A stretch of DNA of 64,000 bases from Dokdonella sp. (GTDB taxonomy: Bacteria; Pseudomonadota; Gammaproteobacteria; Xanthomonadales; Rhodanobacteraceae). Positions within the stretch are counted from its first letter, which is position 1, and each line of letters begins with the position of its first letter. Where the stretch lies: assembly GCF_019634815.1 (NCBI RefSeq), contig NZ_JAHCAP010000012.1, positions 25,558 through 89,557 of the forward strand, read 5' to 3'. Both the position numbers and the translations under genes were made by a program. Below the pieces are notes generated by a model, which did not search any database, was not told the origin of the DNA, and was given only the letters and a program-made list of their open reading frames with translations. Below, piece by piece: positions 46,976-56,295 of this stretch.

Positions 46976-47234
46976 ATCGGCATCGCTCGGACCAGCTGCT
47001 GCGCAGCGGCACGCGCGGAAGGCGAGCCTAACCGCGACCGCCGCGGCCGACAAGATGGCGCTGCCGGCAAACCGGGCAGGCCTTGCAAGGGCGGACGACG
47101 GGCGGCTCCTTCCCTGCCGGGATCATTCCACCCTGCCTGTCGTCGCCGCGCCTGTTGCAGCCTGGCCCGTATCGATGCCGACTTCCGTATTCACCCGCAA
47201 GCGCCTGCATCCGCAGGTTTCCAGGAGAGGCACC

Positions 47235-47771
47235 ATGCGCGCGGTCTTGATTTCGCTTGTTTTCCTGCTTGCCGGTACCGCCCACGCGGATTCGGTCAAG
47301 GGCTGGTGTGAGCGCGATGGCAAGCGCCTCGACTTCAGCGACGGCATTGCCTTCAAGGACGCCCGCGACGAAAGCGGCGTCGTCACCACGACCATCTACC
47401 TGACCGCCAAGCCGCTCGACCGCAGCGCGCTGGCGAAATCCGCGCAAGCCCGCGGCGAGCTCGGCACCAACACGTTCGTCAGCCCGCGCGGCGATCTCAT
47501 CGAAGCACAGCATGCAGCGGTCGATGCCGGCTGGATCGAGCTGGCGCATGTCGGCGGCGATCTCGACATGGCGACCATCGTGAACATCATGTACCTCGCC
47601 GCGGACGGCAGCCTGACCGGCCTCGACGGTGGCAACGGCCGGATCGAACTGACCGCAAAGGGTGAGCGCTTCACCGGCAAACTGGTCACCGAAGCACGCG
47701 ACGCCCCGTTGAACGAAACCGACATGCGCTGCGATCTGGCTTTCGACCTTGCGGTCGGCTGGCCGGGTTGA
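47235..47771 (+). CDS. Exported protein of unknown function
   Basis: Predicted 178-residue exported protein: signal peptide (MRAVLISLVFLLAGTAHA), then a beta-rich domain with two Cys (VKGWCERDGKRL and MRCDLAFDL). AGGAGAGG lies before the ATG. I do not recognise the family. It is isolated, with about 260 bp on the 5' side and 295 bp on the 3' side where I see no other gene. Confidence 0.72.
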   Translation: MRAVLISLVFLLAGTAHADSVKGWCERDGKRLDFSDGIAFKDARDESGVVTTTIYLTAKPLDRSALAKSAQARGELGTNTFVSPRGDLIEAQHAAVDAGWIELAHVGGDLDMATIVNIMYLAADGSLTGLDGGNGRIELTAKGERFTGKLVTEARDAPLNETDMRCDLAFDLAVGWPG

Positions 47772-48066
47772 CCCTTGCGCGCAGTCGCATCATGCAGGCC
47801 CGCGAGCCATGGCGCAGCGCCGTGCGCGAGTGAAGAGCGATGCGCGCCGATGCGATTGCTCGGCTGCGCCCGCGGATGCGGTTCGCCGCCAATGCCTGAA
47901 TCCGCGCCGACTGACACTGCAATGGACTGCAAACCGACAAGGCCGGAAAGTCGTCATTCAGGCTCGCGAGGCGGATACTTGGCGCGCCTGTCAGTTCCGG
48001 CGGTCGTAATCTGGGCACGACCCGCCGCGACGGGAACTGGCGTAGGCGCGAGGAGGAGCACAACCC

Positions 48067-50493
48067 ATGTTCACCAAGTTTTCCGTTCCGCGATATTTGG
48101 GCGCGGCGGCTCTGGCGGGGCTGATGAGTCTGACCATGCTCGGCAGCGCACTGGCCGCGCCCGATGACGACGCGGCCGATCCACCCAGCCGCGTGGCGCG
48201 CCTGAGCTATCTCGGCGGCGAAGTGAGTTTCCAGCCCGCCGGAGACCACAACTGGGTGCAGGCTTCGCTCAACCGGCCGCTGATCGCCGGTGACTCGCTC
48301 TACACCGACCGCAATTCACGCACCGAACTGCAGATGGGCGGCGCCACCGTTCGCCTGGACGACCGCAGCTCGATCAACGTGCTCAATCTCAATGACCAGA
48401 TCGCACAATTCGAACTCAGCGAAGGCGTGCTGCGCCTGAGCGTGCGCAATCTCGGCCGCGACCAGAGCTACGAGATCGACACTCCCACGCTCGCCTTCGT
48501 GACCACGATGCCCGGCGAATACCGCATCGACGTCGCGCCCGACGGCCGCTCGACCATGGTCACCGTGTTCGATGGCAACGGCGATGTCTATGGCGAGCAG
48601 AACGCCAACTACAGCGTGCGCGCCGGCAACAGCTATCGCTTCAATGATTCGGCCCTGCGTGACTACGAGGTGCTCGATCTGCCGCGCGGCGATGATTTCG
48701 ACAATTGGGTCGCCTCGCGTGAACGCCGTTACGAGCGTTCGGTCTCGCGTCGCTACGTCTCCGACGACATGATCGGCTACTCCGATCTCGACGAATACGG
48801 CTCGTGGAACACCGTCGCCGACTACGGCTCGGTGTGGTATCCGACCAGCGTCGCGGTCGGCTGGGCGCCCTACCGCAGCGGACACTGGTCGTGGGTCGGC
48901 GCATGGGGCTGGACCTGGATCGACACTGCACCATGGGGCTTTGCACCATTCCACTATGGCCGCTGGATCTATGTCGGCAACCGCTGGGGCTGGTGCCCCG
49001 GCCCGCGCCACTACCGGCCAATCTACTCGCCGGCAATGGTCGCCTTCGTCGGCGGCAACAATTGGTCCGCGAGTATCCGGCTCGGTGATGGTCCGGTGGG
49101 CTGGTTCCCGCTCGGCCCGCGTGATGTCTACGTGCCCTGGTATCACACCTCGCGCCGCTATTTCACCGACATCAACGTCCACAACACGACGATCATCAAC
49201 AACATCCACATCACCAACATCTACAACGATTACTCGCGCGGCCGCCCGGTGCCCGGCAACAACTACATGTGGCGCAACAACAGCGCCGCCATGACCGCGG
49301 TTTCGCGCGAAACCTTCGTCGGCTCGCGTCCGGTGCTTGCCGGCCGCATCAACGTCAACGCCGCGCAGTGGAACAAGGCCCCGGTCGCCAGTCGCCTCGG
49401 CATCGCTCCCACCCAGGCGAGCTTTGTCGCCGCCGATGTGCGCCGTGCCAGCGCCGTGCCGCAGGCCGCCGTGCTCGATCGTCGCGTCATCGCCCGCACC
49501 GCGCCGGCGCCGACCGTGGCACCCATCGCCGAGCGTGTGCAGGCGATTGAACGCAACCAGGGGCGCCCGCTCGCACGCCCGCTGCCTGCAGCCGTTCCCG
49601 CTCGCGGCGAAGCAACCGCCCAGCGCGGCATCCCGTCACGCGTGCAGGTGGTGGACAGCCCGACCGCACGTCCGCAGGCGATCTCGAGGACGCCGGTGGG
49701 CAGCAGCGTCGATCGCCGCAACGCCCCGTCCGTCGGGCAGTCGCGCATGCCGCAGCGAACCGGCGCCGATGCGCAAGTACAGCGCAGCAATGACCGCGGC
49801 ACGGTGCCCAGTGAACGCGCCCTGCCTTCGTCACGCTTCGCGCCACAGCGCAGCGTCGGCAACGAAGGCATGCCGTCGCGTGGCAACGTCGATGCATCCA
49901 TGCGTACCCCGCAGCGTAGCGGCAGTGTCGACAGCGGGGCGCGCCCAGGCAATCTGCGCGGTCGCGGAAACGAACAGGTCGAACCGCCGCGTTCGAACAA
50001 CCAGCCTGCTTATCGCTCGCGCAATGCCGAATCGGTGGAGGCGCCGCGTTCGAACAATCAGCCTGCTTATCGCTCGCGCAATGTCGAATCGGTGGAGGCG
50101 CCGCGCGAAAGCGTTCCGTCTTCGAACTACCGCTCGCGCAGCGTGGAATCGGCACCGCCGCAACGCACGTATCAGCCCGCCCAGCAGCGTGGAAGCGCGC
50201 CGCCAAGCTACTCGCGCAGCGTGGAATCAGCGCCGCAGCAGCGTTCCTACCAGTCCGCACCGCCGCAGCGTTCCTACGAGTCCGCACCGCCGCAGCGTTC
50301 CTACCAGTCCGCACCGCCGCAGCGTTCCTACCAGCCCGCGCCGGTTCAACGTGCGCCGCAGCCAATGCAGCAACCCCGCATGGAGGCTCCGCAACGCCAG
50401 GCGTCACCGCCGCCAGCGCGTGAGGCTGCGCCTGCACGACGCGAATCGACAAGGGACTCGGATGACGGTGGTCGCGGCATCAGTCGCCGCTGA
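48067..50493 (+). CDS. FecR-like / DUF6600 secreted protein with Pro/Gln/Ser-rich repeat tail
   Basis: Predicted 808-residue exported protein. After the signal peptide (about 1-30) comes a FecR-like domain (about 40-190: VARLSYLGGEVSFQP, GDSLYTDRNSRTELQMGG). Then follows a Trp/Tyr/Gly-rich DUF6600-type region (about 240-370: SVWYPTSVAVGWAPYRSG, GRWIYVGNRWGWCPG). The last about 400 residues are low complexity, Arg/Pro/Ser/Gln-rich, with 19-residue and 9-residue tandem repeats near the end. The protein is strongly basic in the tail. Location is probably periplasmic or surface; the role is unknown. GAGGAGGAG lies upstream of the ATG at 48067. Confidence 0.82.
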   Translation: MFTKFSVPRYLGAAALAGLMSLTMLGSALAAPDDDAADPPSRVARLSYLGGEVSFQPAGDHNWVQASLNRPLIAGDSLYTDRNSRTELQMGGATVRLDDRSSINVLNLNDQIAQFELSEGVLRLSVRNLGRDQSYEIDTPTLAFVTTMPGEYRIDVAPDGRSTMVTVFDGNGDVYGEQNANYSVRAGNSYRFNDSALRDYEVLDLPRGDDFDNWVASRERRYERSVSRRYVSDDMIGYSDLDEYGSWNTVADYGSVWYPTSVAVGWAPYRSGHWSWVGAWGWTWIDTAPWGFAPFHYGRWIYVGNRWGWCPGPRHYRPIYSPAMVAFVGGNNWSASIRLGDGPVGWFPLGPRDVYVPWYHTSRRYFTDINVHNTTIINNIHITNIYNDYSRGRPVPGNNYMWRNNSAAMTAVSRETFVGSRPVLAGRINVNAAQWNKAPVASRLGIAPTQASFVAADVRRASAVPQAAVLDRRVIARTAPAPTVAPIAERVQAIERNQGRPLARPLPAAVPARGEATAQRGIPSRVQVVDSPTARPQAISRTPVGSSVDRRNAPSVGQSRMPQRTGADAQVQRSNDRGTVPSERALPSSRFAPQRSVGNEGMPSRGNVDASMRTPQRSGSVDSGARPGNLRGRGNEQVEPPRSNNQPAYRSRNAESVEAPRSNNQPAYRSRNVESVEAPRESVPSSNYRSRSVESAPPQRTYQPAQQRGSAPPSYSRSVESAPQQRSYQSAPPQRSYESAPPQRSYQSAPPQRSYQPAPVQRAPQPMQQPRMEAPQRQASPPPAREAAPARRESTRDSDDGGRGISRR
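49991..50340 (+). repeat. Coding tandem repeats, 57 bp and 27 bp periods
   Basis: Two copies of a 57-bp unit (the GTTCGAACAA motif recurs at 49991 and 50048), then from 50242 a 27-bp unit (encoding RSYQSAPPQ-type 9-mers) repeated three to four times. They encode the C-terminal tail of the DUF6600 protein and are likely to vary in copy number by slippage. Confidence 0.8.
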
Positions 50494-50514
50494 TTGTCCC
50501 GCCTCATGGTCCAG

Positions 50515-50544
50515 GATGCCGCGCACTGCGCGGCATCTTTTTTT
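50515..50544 (+). terminator. Rho-independent terminator
   Basis: Perfect 10-bp stem (50515-50524 with 50528-50537), a 3-nt loop and seven T (50538-50544), 21 bp after the DUF6600 gene. The best-formed intrinsic terminator in the window. Confidence 0.92.
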
Positions 50545-50652
50545 GCACGATCAACCGGCAGGCTGTTTCAGCAGCCACTGACGATGCGATCATTCAGGCT
50601 TCATGCGCGCACGCGGGTCGTACGCGCGAACCTTGTCCGAGCAGAAGGCCCG

Positions 50653-51342
50653 ATGTCCGAAACACCTTTCAGCGAACGCCGCATCCGCAGCTTCGTGCTG
50701 CGCCAGGGCCGTTTCACGCCCGCGCAGCAACGCGCCTTCGACGCACACTGGGCGCGCTACGGACTCGACTATCGAGCCACCCCGCGCGATCTGAATGCGG
50801 TTTTCGGCCGCAGCGCGCCGCGCGTGCTGGAGATCGGCTTCGGCAACGGCGAGCAACTCCTGCATTCGGCGCAGGCCGAGCCCGAGCGCGACTTCATCGG
50901 CATCGAGGTGCACAAGCCCGGCGTCGGGCGCCTCATGAATGCGCTGGCACAGGCCGGCGTCGACAACGTGCGCATTTGCAACCACGACGCCGTCGAGGTG
51001 ATCGAGAATGAACTTGGCACTGCGAGCCTGGCCGAAGTGCGGATCTACTTCCCCGACCCCTGGCACAAGAAGCGCCACCACAAGCGCCGCCTCGTGCAAT
51101 TGCCGTTTCTCGCCCTGCTCGCTTCGCGCGTGAAACCTGGTGGCCGCTTGCATTTGGCGACGGACTGGGCCGACTATGCCGAGCACATGCAGGAAATGCT
51201 GCGCGAAGCGCCTGACTGGCGGTCCTGCGCGGAATTCGCCGACCCCGGCGTGTGTCCGCCCTGGCGCATCCAGACGCATTTCGAGCGCCGCGGCCTGCGT
51301 CTGGGCCATCGTGTATGGGATTTCGTCCATGAAAGAATCTGA
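50653..51342 (+). CDS. trmB: tRNA (guanine-N7)-methyltransferase
   Basis: Predicted 229-residue SAM-dependent enzyme making m7G46 in tRNA. Motifs are [12 protein letters not shown] (SAM loop), [24 protein letters not shown], the catalytic [16 protein letters not shown] and [14 protein letters not shown]. The start ATG at 50653 fits the family N-terminus ([12 protein letters not shown]). It is followed at 44 bp by the SLC13-type carrier. Confidence 0.95.
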   Translation: MSETPFSERRIRSFVLRQGRFTPAQQRAFDAHWARYGLDYRATPRDLNAVFGRSAPRVLEIGFGNGEQLLHSAQAEPERDFIGIEVHKPGVGRLMNALAQAGVDNVRICNHDAVEVIENELGTASLAEVRIYFPDPWHKKRHHKRRLVQLPFLALLASRVKPGGRLHLATDWADYAEHMQEMLREAPDWRSCAEFADPGVCPPWRIQTHFERRGLRLGHRVWDFVHERI

Positions 51343-51386
51343 GCGCGGTTGACGCGCGCCGGCAAAACACACAAGAACTGCCCCGA

Positions 51387-53240
51387 ATGGAAGCCGGTCT
51401 GACCCTCACTCCGAACATGATGCTGGTGTTCGCCTTGCTGGCGTTCACCGTGCTCATGCTCGTGCTCGAGTGGATCCGCGCCGACCTCGTGGCCTTGCTG
51501 GTGATCGTGGTGATCGGCATCACCCGCCTGCTGCCGGTGGAGCAACTGTTCGACGGTTTCGCCGGCAACGCGGTGATCTCGCTGCTGGGCGTGATGATCA
51601 TGGGCGCGGGTCTCGACCGCACCGGCGTGCTGGCCAAGGCGGCCTCGTTCATCCTGCGCATGGCCGGTGGTGTCGAGGCGCGCGTGTCGCTGCTGATAAA
51701 CGCGGTCGCCGGCAGCCTGTCGAGCGTGATCCAGAGTCAGGCTCTGAGCGCACTGTTCTTGCCGGTGGTCAGCCGCGTCAGTGCGCGCACCGGCCTGCCA
51801 CTGCGCCGCCTGTTGCTGCCGATGGCCTGCATGATCCTGTGCGGCACCAACATGACGATGATTTCGAACTCGCCGTTGATCCTGCTCAACGACCTGATCG
51901 TCAACGCCAATCGCAACCTGCCGCCGGGCGCGCAGACGATCGAGCAATTCACGCTGTTCGCGGTGGCGCCGATCGGCGTGCCCTTGCTGCTGGCGGGTCT
52001 GCTTTATTTCGCCCTGTTCACGCGCAAGCTCCTGCCCGGTGACGAGGAGGATCGCCAGAAGGTCACGCCCGGGCGCACCGAAACCTATTTTGCCGAGACC
52101 TACGGCATCGACGGCAGCGTGGTCGAACTGGTGGTCACCGTCGACAGTCCACTGGTGGGAATGAGCGTGGCCGAGATCGAGCAACTGCACGATGCGCCGC
52201 TCATACTCGCGCTCAAGAGCAACAACGAGGCACGGCTGGCGCCACCGGGCGATGAGATGATCTGGGTTGGCAGCGTGCTCGGCGTGCTCGGCAAGCGTGA
52301 ATCCATCCAAGCCTTCGCCAACACCCAGCTCTGTCAGATGCACACGCGGCTGCGCAATTTCGCCGACCTGTTCAATCCGAGCCGCGCGGGCATCTCCGAA
52401 GCCGTGGTGCCCCCCAATTCCCACTGGATCAAGAAGAGCGTCGGCGAACTTCGCCTGCGCAAGACCGCCGCGCTGTCGGTCCTTGCAGTCAATCGCGGCG
52501 AGCAGGTGTTCCGCGAGGATCTGCGTTCGCTGAGCCTGCGCGCCGGCGACACCCTGGTGCTGCACAGCTTCTGGCGCGACCTGGCCAATGCGGCCGAGTC
52601 GCACGACTTCGTCGTCGTCACCGACTACCCCAAGGAAGAACAGCGCCCCGGCAAGATCTGGCATGCGGTTGCATTTTTCGCCGTGGCGATGGGGCTGGGG
52701 CTGTTCACCGACATCAAGCTGTCGATCGCGATGATGGTCGGCGCGGTGGGCATGTTGCTCACCGGCGTACTCAACATGGACGAGGCCTACGAGGCGATCA
52801 ATTGGAAGACCGTGTTCACGCTCGCCTGCCTGGTGCCGCTGGGCTGGACCATGGACTCCACGGGCGCGGCCGCCTGGCTCGCACAGGAAGTGTTGCAGCA
52901 CATCGGCAGTTGGCCGCAGTGGGGCCTGCAGGCGGTGATCGCGCTGATTACCCTGCTGCTTGCACAGGTCGTTTCCAATGTCGGCGCCACGGTGATGATG
53001 GTGCCGATGGCGATCAACGTGGCGCTCGCGTCGGGTGGCAATCCGGCGCTGTATGCGCTGGTGGTCGCGATCTCCACCTCGAACGTGTTCCTGCTGCCCA
53101 GCGCGAATCCGGTGCTGATGATCATCAGTGGCGCCGGCGGCTATCGCACGCGCGATTTCCTGCGCGTGGGCGCACCCCTGACTGTGCTCATGCTGGTGGT
53201 GATGCTGTTGGCGATCAACTTCATCTACGGGCACGTGTAG
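51387..53240 (+). CDS. SLC13/DASS-type anion transporter with two RCK_C domains
   Basis: Predicted 617-residue inner-membrane carrier with about 10-11 membrane helices split by a cytosolic insert. The insert (about 235-415) holds two RCK_C/TrkA_C-like domains (VVTVDSPLVGMSVAEIEQL; HWIKKSVGELRLRKTAAL). Transport signatures include CGTNMTMISNSP and QVVSNVGATVMMVP, the paired SN motifs typical of divalent-anion:Na+ symporters. The cargo (sulfate, dicarboxylate or other) cannot be read. The RCK_C domains suggest nucleotide or ion regulation. Confidence 0.88.
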   Translation: MEAGLTLTPNMMLVFALLAFTVLMLVLEWIRADLVALLVIVVIGITRLLPVEQLFDGFAGNAVISLLGVMIMGAGLDRTGVLAKAASFILRMAGGVEARVSLLINAVAGSLSSVIQSQALSALFLPVVSRVSARTGLPLRRLLLPMACMILCGTNMTMISNSPLILLNDLIVNANRNLPPGAQTIEQFTLFAVAPIGVPLLLAGLLYFALFTRKLLPGDEEDRQKVTPGRTETYFAETYGIDGSVVELVVTVDSPLVGMSVAEIEQLHDAPLILALKSNNEARLAPPGDEMIWVGSVLGVLGKRESIQAFANTQLCQMHTRLRNFADLFNPSRAGISEAVVPPNSHWIKKSVGELRLRKTAALSVLAVNRGEQVFREDLRSLSLRAGDTLVLHSFWRDLANAAESHDFVVVTDYPKEEQRPGKIWHAVAFFAVAMGLGLFTDIKLSIAMMVGAVGMLLTGVLNMDEAYEAINWKTVFTLACLVPLGWTMDSTGAAAWLAQEVLQHIGSWPQWGLQAVIALITLLLAQVVSNVGATVMMVPMAINVALASGGNPALYALVVAISTSNVFLLPSANPVLMIISGAGGYRTRDFLRVGAPLTVLMLVVMLLAINFIYGHV

Positions 53241-53255
53241 GCAGCCGCGACGGGC

Positions 53256-53585
53256 TCAACGCAGTCGCACCTCGCCATCGACGACTTCGACTGGCAGGCT
53301 GACCAGTCCGCTGCGCGCCGGTCCGCCCACGCAACAACCGCTGGCGACCTCGAACGTTGCGCCATGCACGGCGCAGATGATGCGGCCATCGCGCACGAGG
53401 AACTGTCCGGGCGCATAGTCGAGGCGGCGCCCCGCGTGCGGGCATTCGTTGTGATAGGCAACGACCGTGTCGCCCTGGCGCATCACGATCAACTCGAACC
53501 CCCCGGTAGCGCTGTCCACGTGCGCGGCAATCGCGCCGCCATCGGGCAATTCTTCAAAACGACACAACACGTTTTTAACAGACAT
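53256..53585 (-). CDS. Rieske-type [2Fe-2S] ferredoxin
   Basis: Predicted 109-residue cytosolic protein with Rieske ligands CPH (HNECPHAGRRL) and CAVH (ICAVHGATF), the spacing of the Rieske cluster. It is a stand-alone domain resembling the electron-transfer subunit of dioxygenases or NirD-like proteins. The start at 53585 gives normal length for the domain. It converges on the SLC13 gene with a 15-bp gap. Confidence 0.88.
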   Translation of the reverse strand: MSVKNVLCRFEELPDGGAIAAHVDSATGGFELIVMRQGDTVVAYHNECPHAGRRLDYAPGQFLVRDGRIICAVHGATFEVASGCCVGGPARSGLVSLPVEVVDGEVRLR

Positions 53586-53680
53586 GCCAGCTTTCAGCAC
53601 TTGTGGGAAGGTCGCCGCGGCCCTATCGTCCATTTCCCGCAGGGCCGCTTGCGCGCATTCTGGCACAGGCAAACATTTCA

Positions 53681-53962
53681 ATGATCCGAACCTCGTTCCA
53701 TCTGCCACGCCCCCGCCACCCGCTCGCACGGCTGGCTTGGCTTGCGATCGGCGTCGTCGCCATCGCCAGCGCGCTGTTGCTGGGCGCGATCGTGCTCGCC
53801 GTGCTCGTCGTCGGCGGCGCACTGTGGATGCTGTGGCGCAACTTGCGCTCGGTACTCGGCGGCCAGGCCGCAACGAGGCCATCGACCAGCCCGGCCAGCG
53901 GCGTCATCGACGGCGAGTTCACGGTGCTGCCGCACGCCCCGCAAACGCCACGCCGCAACTGA
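53681..53962 (+). CDS. Small membrane protein of unknown function
   Basis: Predicted 93-residue protein with a basic N-terminus, a hydrophobic stretch at about 17-48 (one long or two short helices), a basic patch (WRNLRSVLGG), and a hydrophilic tail with GVIDGEFTVLP. The GEFTVL-type ending recurs in small membrane proteins of related genomes, but no function is known. It lies divergent from the Rieske gene with about 95 bp between starts. Confidence 0.65.
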   Translation: MIRTSFHLPRPRHPLARLAWLAIGVVAIASALLLGAIVLAVLVVGGALWMLWRNLRSVLGGQAATRPSTSPASGVIDGEFTVLPHAPQTPRRN

Positions 53963-54065
53963 GCCGCGTCATTGGTTCCATCGATCATGCGGGGGCCGGC
54001 CCTGTCCGGGCCGCGCAGGGTACCCGACACTTTGCGGCCTGCCTGCACCCGGAATCCGAGCCTTG

Positions 54066-55079
54066 ATGTCCACTCCGATCACTTCCGATTTGCCACAGCC
54101 GCAGGTCTGGTGGCAACGCCCCGCCGTGCTGATCCCGGCATCCTTGCTCGCGCTGTATCTGGTGTGGGGCTCGACCTATCTGGCGATCCGCGTCGCGGTG
54201 GCGAGCTGGCCGCCGTTCCTGCTCGCGGGCGTGCGCTTCCTCATCGCCGGCAGTGTCTTGTATGGCTTCCTGCGCTGGCGCGGCGTGGCGGCGCCAACCG
54301 CGCGTCAGTGGCGCAACTGTGCGATCACCGGCCTGCTCCTGCTCGGTATGGGCAATGGCCTGGTCTGCCTTGCCGAGCAAAGTGTCGCTTCGGGTCTGGC
54401 CGCGGTTGCGGTCGCCAGCATGCCGTTGTTCGCCGCGGTATTTGCCGGACTCTACGGACTGCGGCCACATCGCCACGAATGGCTCGGCCTCATCGTCGGC
54501 TTTGCCGGGGTGATCCTGCTCGGCCTCGGCGGCGGCATGGCCGGTTCGCCCTTGGCGACGCTGGCACTGGTCGTCGCCGCGGCGGCGTGGGCGTTTGGCT
54601 CGATATGGAGCAAGCGCCGTGACATGCCGGCGCCGGCCATGAATACCGCCGCGCAAATGCTCACGGCGGGCGTGATGTTGGTTGCGTTCGCATTGCTGAT
54701 CGGCGAGCGCCTGCACGCATTGCCACCGCTGCGCGCGAACCTCGCGCTAGCCTATCTCGTGGTCGCCGGCTCACTGGTCGGATTCAGCGCTTACCTCTAC
54801 CTGCTTGGCGCCGTGCGTCCCACGATCGCGACCAGTTACGCCTACGTCAACCCGCCGATCGCCGTGCTGTTCGGCGCCCTGCTTGGCGGCGAGATCGTGC
54901 ACGGTACCGATCTCGTCGCGATGGCGGTGATCCTCGCGGGCGTGGCGATCATCGCACTCACGCGCAAGCGCACGATCACAGCTCCCGCAACGCCGCCGTC
55001 ACCGGCATGCGCGCCGCCCGCAGCGCCGGAAACAGCCCGCCCAGAAACCCGATCACCAATGCCCAGTGCAGGCCACTGA
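54066..55079 (+). CDS. EamA/DMT-family exporter (YedA-like) with overlapping tail
   Basis: Predicted 337-residue inner-membrane protein with 10 membrane helices in two EamA repeats. Signatures are LYLVWGSTYLAIRVAV at the start and SYAYVNPPIAVLFGALLGGE near helix 9-10. The family exports amino acids, drugs or metabolites. Typical proteins end shortly after helix 10, near ALTRKR (about 54970). Here the frame runs on for 34 residues of Pro/Ala-rich sequence that lie antisense to the end of the convergent permease gene (104-bp overlap). The tail probably has no function and reflects loss of the original stop. Confidence 0.88.
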   Translation: MSTPITSDLPQPQVWWQRPAVLIPASLLALYLVWGSTYLAIRVAVASWPPFLLAGVRFLIAGSVLYGFLRWRGVAAPTARQWRNCAITGLLLLGMGNGLVCLAEQSVASGLAAVAVASMPLFAAVFAGLYGLRPHRHEWLGLIVGFAGVILLGLGGGMAGSPLATLALVVAAAAWAFGSIWSKRRDMPAPAMNTAAQMLTAGVMLVAFALLIGERLHALPPLRANLALAYLVVAGSLVGFSAYLYLLGAVRPTIATSYAYVNPPIAVLFGALLGGEIVHGTDLVAMAVILAGVAIIALTRKRTITAPATPPSPACAPPAAPETARPETRSPMPSAGH

Positions 55080-56283
55080 GCACGAGACCGGGTGAGACCT
55101 TGAAATTGAACACGATTTGGCTGAAGTTCGGGCTCACCGTCGATACCGAATAGTTGTCGAAGATCAGGTAGGCGATCACCGCACCGACCGCGCCGCCGAG
55201 CAGGGCCAGCAGCATCGTTTCGGCGAGCACCGACACCACCACCGCACCGCCGCGAAAACCCAGCGCGCGCAGGGTGGCGATCTCTCGCGCGCGCGTGGCC
55301 ACCGCCGCATACATGGTGTTGAGCGCGCCGAAGATCGCACCGATCGCCATGATCGCGCCAACCACGCTGCCGATGATGCGAATCAGTTTGGCAAGGCCCT
55401 CGGACTGCTTGCTGAAATACTCGCGCGTGGTCTGCACATCGACCTTGAGCTGCGGATTGGAGGCAAGCGCGGCCTTGAACGCATCGAAAGCCCCTGCACT
55501 GGTGAGCTTGACCGCGACATCGGTGACGCTGTTGCCGCGACGATAGGCCGAGGCGACGATGTCGGCATCACCCCACATACCCGACTCGTAGGCATCACCC
55601 GACTCAAAGGTGCCGACGATCGTCCAGGTCTGGTTGCTGAGCTGGATCGTCGAGCCGACTTCCAACCCGCTGAACTGCTCGGCCGCGCGCTTGCCGACGA
55701 TGAGCTCGCGCAGGCCCGGCGTGAACTTGCGCCCGGCGATCATGTGCACATGCGGTCGCAACTCCCACACCTGTGCGCCGACGCCGCGGATCTCGACATT
55801 GGCATCGAGCCCGGAGCTGCGACGCGGCCGCGAGGCGACAACCACGAGTTCGGGTGAAACGATAGCCTCACCCTTGGCATTCTTGAGCACGCCCGGCGCC
55901 TGCTCGATCTGCACCACCGCATCATGCGAGAGCACCGAATTGAGTTCGGAGTTGGCGCCGGCGCGCATCACCAGCACGGTGTCGTCGCTGCCAGTCTGCT
56001 TGAGCGTGGCCTGGAAGCCCTCGCCCATTGCCAGCAACGCGACCAGCACGCCGACCACGCCGGCAATGCCGATCACGACCACCGAGCTGGATCCCAGACG
56101 GCCCGGAATCGTCGCCAGGCCCATGCGCGTGACCGACCAGGTCTGCTGGCCGCGGCGACTGAAGGCCATCCACAGTCCCAGCACGGCCACCAGCGCGATC
56201 AGCAACAGCCAGGGCAACAGGGCGAGCACCGCCGCGCCGGCAACGCACAGCACACCGATGGCGATATTGAGCAATGTCTTCAT
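54976..56283 (-). CDS. MacB-type ABC transporter permease (second permease)
   Basis: Predicted 435-residue FtsX/MacB-fold permease. It has an N-terminal two-helix region, a membrane helix at about 65-85 (SVVVIGIAGVVGVLVALL), a periplasmic MacB_PCD-like domain (about 90-290), and three C-terminal helices (about 300-430: IGAIFGALNTMYAAVATRAR, EIATLRALGFRGGAV, LVIGFLGGLFPALRAARMP). GAGGAG precedes the ATG at 56283; TTG at 56289 is less likely. It lies 12 bp behind the first permease. With the ATPase and adaptor it forms a MacAB-type efflux set. Confidence 0.9.
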   Translation of the reverse strand: MKTLLNIAIGVLCVAGAAVLALLPWLLLIALVAVLGLWMAFSRRGQQTWSVTRMGLATIPGRLGSSSVVVIGIAGVVGVLVALLAMGEGFQATLKQTGSDDTVLVMRAGANSELNSVLSHDAVVQIEQAPGVLKNAKGEAIVSPELVVVASRPRRSSGLDANVEIRGVGAQVWELRPHVHMIAGRKFTPGLRELIVGKRAAEQFSGLEVGSTIQLSNQTWTIVGTFESGDAYESGMWGDADIVASAYRRGNSVTDVAVKLTSAGAFDAFKAALASNPQLKVDVQTTREYFSKQSEGLAKLIRIIGSVVGAIMAIGAIFGALNTMYAAVATRAREIATLRALGFRGGAVVVSVLAETMLLALLGGAVGAVIAYLIFDNYSVSTVSPNFSQIVFNFKVSPGLVLSGLHWALVIGFLGGLFPALRAARMPVTAALREL

Positions 56284-56295
56284 GATCAACTCCTC

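Noticed and set aside
50242..50340. 27-bp direct repeats as a possible CRISPR array
   Set aside because: Repeats are head-to-tail without spacers and lie in frame in a coding sequence.
51174..53234. 686-codon His/Gln-rich frame antisense to the SLC13 carrier
   Set aside because: The frame mirrors a hydrophobic membrane protein, which gives His/Gln/Arg-rich nonsense on the other strand.
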